Part shown: positions 5,213-6,475 of the stretch, one piece after another
Layout of the letters: every line of letters begins with the position of its first letter
Numbering within the stretch: position 1 is the stretch's first letter
Made by a program: the position numbers and the translations under genes
From: Planctomycetota bacterium
Lineage (GTDB): Bacteria; Patescibacteriota; Patescibacteriia; Patescibacteriales; UBA12465
Length of the DNA: 6,475 nt
Assembly: GCA_025453315.1 (NCBI GenBank)
Contig: JALOQQ010000059.1
Coordinates: 1-6,475 of the forward strand
Direction of reading: 5' to 3'
Notes under the pieces: model-generated
What the model was told of the DNA's origin: nothing
Database searches by the model: none
Seen by the model: only the letters and a program-made list of their open reading frames with translations

Positions 5213-5893
5213 TTAGTTTTCTATTAAAGGCTCAAAGAGTAAAAAAATCAAACCCTTGATTTCTTTTAAAACAACATTGACTTGTTGTTTAGATAAATCA
5301 ATTTTATCTTCTTTTATAGCCTCTGCCAAAAAACTGGTATTTTTCTTAATGCAGGAAAAATATTCTTGAAAATACTGATTATTTCCCCATTCTATCCATT
5401 TTTTAGGACTCAGCACGTTGCCGGTCAAAATAAAATTAGAAGAAATATTTTCTTGCATTTTTAGAAAAGCGATAGAGATTAAAAGTAGGGCGGTTTCATT
5501 TTTTTGGCTCTGCTTTCTCAAAAGTAAAATTTGCCGATAAATTGGCAAAATTTCTTGAGCGCTTTGCGTAATGTAATGATTACTTGGATTGCGATAGCCA
5601 ACATAACGATGAATATGGGACCAAAAAAAAGCTCCCTTTTGAAAAATTTCATCATCAGAAATAACTTTTAAAACCTTGTTGGTTCTTTTCCAACCATTCC
5701 ATTGAGCGGGCAATAAAGAATCAAGCAAAAAACAATAGGAATAAGGATGCATGAAAAGTGCATATCTCTCGCCAAAAGCTTGTAAATTACCCCTTTCAAT
5801 ACCGTTATTCTTTTTTATTACTTTTACCAATTCCCTATTTTTATACTCAATAAAGGTGGTAACTTCCAATAAAAAATCCTCAATTCTCTCCAT
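5213..5893 (-). CDS. Hypothetical protein, 226 aa
   Basis: I do not recognise this protein. It is 226 aa with no signal peptide; hydrophobic stretches such as ALLLISIAFL (135-144) and GLIFLLF (214-220) look more like buried helices than membrane spans. It is rich in aromatic residues, with clusters YALFMHPYSYCFLLDSLLP (44-62), QWNGWKR (64-70) and FFWSHIHRYVGYRNPSNHY (89-107); the last contains three His and several Arg/Tyr that could be a conserved site. The rest appears mainly helical. The ATG at 5891-5893 is the first start after a strong promoter, with no Shine-Dalgarno. Its own promoter and terminator make it a single-gene unit between truB and the 335-aa gene. Continuous reading over 226 codons with these signals makes it a real gene, but its function is unknown. 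Confidence 0.75.
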   Translation of the reverse strand: MERIEDFLLEVTTFIEYKNRELVKVIKKNNGIERGNLQAFGERYALFMHPYSYCFLLDSLLPAQWNGWKRTNKVLKVISDDEIFQKGAFFWSHIHRYVGYRNPSNHYITQSAQEILPIYRQILLLRKQSQKNETALLLISIAFLKMQENISSNFILTGNVLSPKKWIEWGNNQYFQEYFSCIKKNTSFLAEAIKEDKIDLSKQQVNVVLKEIKGLIFLLFEPLIEN

Positions 5894-5937
5894 TATCTAT
5901 TTATTTGTTATTTAATTTTATTCTATAGGAATGTTTT

Positions 5938-5966
5938 ATAATAACAAAAAAATGAATATATGTCAA
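5938..5966 (-). promoter_or_regulatory. Near-consensus sigma-70-type promoter of the 226-aa gene
   Basis: On the minus strand a perfect -35 TTGACA (5966-5961) is followed after exactly 17 bases by TATTAT (5943-5938, five of six to the consensus). Transcription would start near 5931, giving a leader of about 38 bases. It is the best promoter match in the window and belongs to an unknown gene, which may therefore be well expressed. Confidence 0.75.
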
Positions 5967-6018
5967 TATACAACTCTTAAACATAAAGTTTGGGGCACTA
6001 AATTCTTATTATCTTAGT

Positions 6019-6475
6019 TTATTTTAATAAAAATAAATATTTTTCCCAATTATTTGGCTTTAACTTTCCAATACTATGAGATTTTTTTAAACTATACTTC
6101 CCTATTTTAGTGCGTTTTAAAGCTTTTAAATAAGCTCCACAATTAAGTTTTCTGCCCAAATCATAAGCTATTGACCTAATATAAGTTCCTGAAGAAGAAT
6201 AAATCCTTAAACTCAATAGTGGCCATTTATAAGATAAGATAGTTATTTTATAAATTTCAATTTCACTAGCTTTACGCTCAATAACAATATTCTTTCTAGC
6301 CAACTCGTATAATTTCTTACCGCCCACCTTTTTGGCGCTGAACATTGGTGGTATTTGCTTTTGTTTACCCAAGAAGCCAGAAACCGCTTGGCGAATTTCT
6401 TTTAAACTTAATTTTTTACAGTCGTAGCGTTTAGTAACTTTGCCGGTAGCATCATAAGTATCTGTTTCTTTACCG
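6019..6475 (-). CDS. truB: tRNA pseudouridine-55 synthase TruB, N-terminus beyond window
   Basis: TruB converts U55 of the tRNA T-loop to pseudouridine. The reading frame is open from the right edge (first full codon at 6474), giving 151 residues of the C-terminal half; the catalytic Asp motif lies outside. Visible family motifs, numbered from the edge: GKETDTYDATGKV (1-13), QIPPMFSAKKVGGKKLYELAR (40-60; 'PP.FSA.K..G..LY.LAR'), SSGTYIRSIAYDLG (94-107) with the active-site Arg at 100, and CGAYLKALKRTKIGKYSL (112-129). A TTG at 6370-6372 is internal, because the conserved DTYDATGKV lies upstream in the same frame. The protein ends about 22 residues after the catalytic fold, so it lacks the C-terminal PUA domain of E. 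coli-type TruB. No clear terminator follows; the 226-aa gene promoter begins about 50 bases downstream. Confidence 0.95.
   Translation of the reverse strand, partial: GKETDTYDATGKVTKRYDCKKLSLKEIRQAVSGFLGKQKQIPPMFSAKKVGGKKLYELARKNIVIERKASEIEIYKITILSYKWPLLSLRIYSSSGTYIRSIAYDLGRKLNCGAYLKALKRTKIGKYSLKKSHSIGKLKPNNWEKYLFLLK

Noticed and set aside
6018..6037. AT-only palindrome at the truB stop codon as a terminator
   Set aside because: The 8-bp stem has no G:C pair, overlaps coding sequence and lacks a clear U-run after it; it is likely chance in AT-rich DNA.
6370..6372. TTG as the start of a short 117-aa TruB
   Set aside because: The frame stays open to the right edge and encodes conserved TruB sequence upstream, so the TTG is an internal Leu codon.
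1..6475. Recoding of UGA (as in Gracilibacteria/Absconditabacteria)
   Set aside because: No visible gene ends in TGA, which prompted the idea, but the conserved proteins read full length in the standard code with Gly encoded by GGN and without in-frame TGA at conserved positions.

Overview
The window is AT-rich, gene-dense bacterial DNA, most likely from a member of the Candidate Phyla Radiation (Patescibacteria, Parcubacteria-like). Pointers are the S7 that begins MRGKQAPKR, a very short four-cysteine L28, a TruB that ends soon after its catalytic domain, sparse Shine-Dalgarno sites and two unrecognised proteins among housekeeping genes. This placement is inferred from sequence style; no phylogeny was run. 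All visible genes read through in the standard bacterial code, and every visible stop is TAA or TAG.

Left part (1-2830, minus strand): the streptomycin (str) operon in classical order, rpsL (S12), rpsG (S7) and fusA (EF-G, C-terminal end cut off by the left edge). A promoter-like TTGACT-17-TAAATT lies upstream of rpsL. The rpsL leader and both intergenic gaps contain hairpins: three small ones before rpsL, one formed by two copies of GTAATTAC just before rpsG, and a 13-bp stem with a U-tract between rpsG and fusA. These are plausible places for autogenous control or partial termination.

Middle (2920-3975): a membrane M50 (site-2-protease-like) metallopeptidase on the minus strand, divergent from rpmB (L28) on the plus strand. 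The gap between them is AT-rich and holds a 9-bp inverted repeat, promoter-like hexamers and two consecutive hairpins in the rpmB leader. The second hairpin covers the only Shine-Dalgarno-like sequence of rpmB. A symmetric hairpin at 3947-3975 can terminate both rpmB and the convergent gene that follows.

Right part (4057-6475, minus strand): two single-gene units of unknown function, then truB. The 335-aa protein has an extended -10 promoter. The 226-aa protein has a near-consensus promoter (TTGACA-17-TATTAT) and a clear intrinsic terminator. truB (tRNA pseudouridine-55 synthase) enters from the right edge without its N-terminus.

Most of the window is translation machinery (S12, S7, EF-G, L28, tRNA modification). 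I see no CRISPR array, tRNA, rRNA, insertion sequence or phage gene. No stretch longer than 300 bases lacks a gene. No convincing new multi-gene system is present; the most unusual material is the RNA structure around the ribosomal protein genes and the two unknown proteins.
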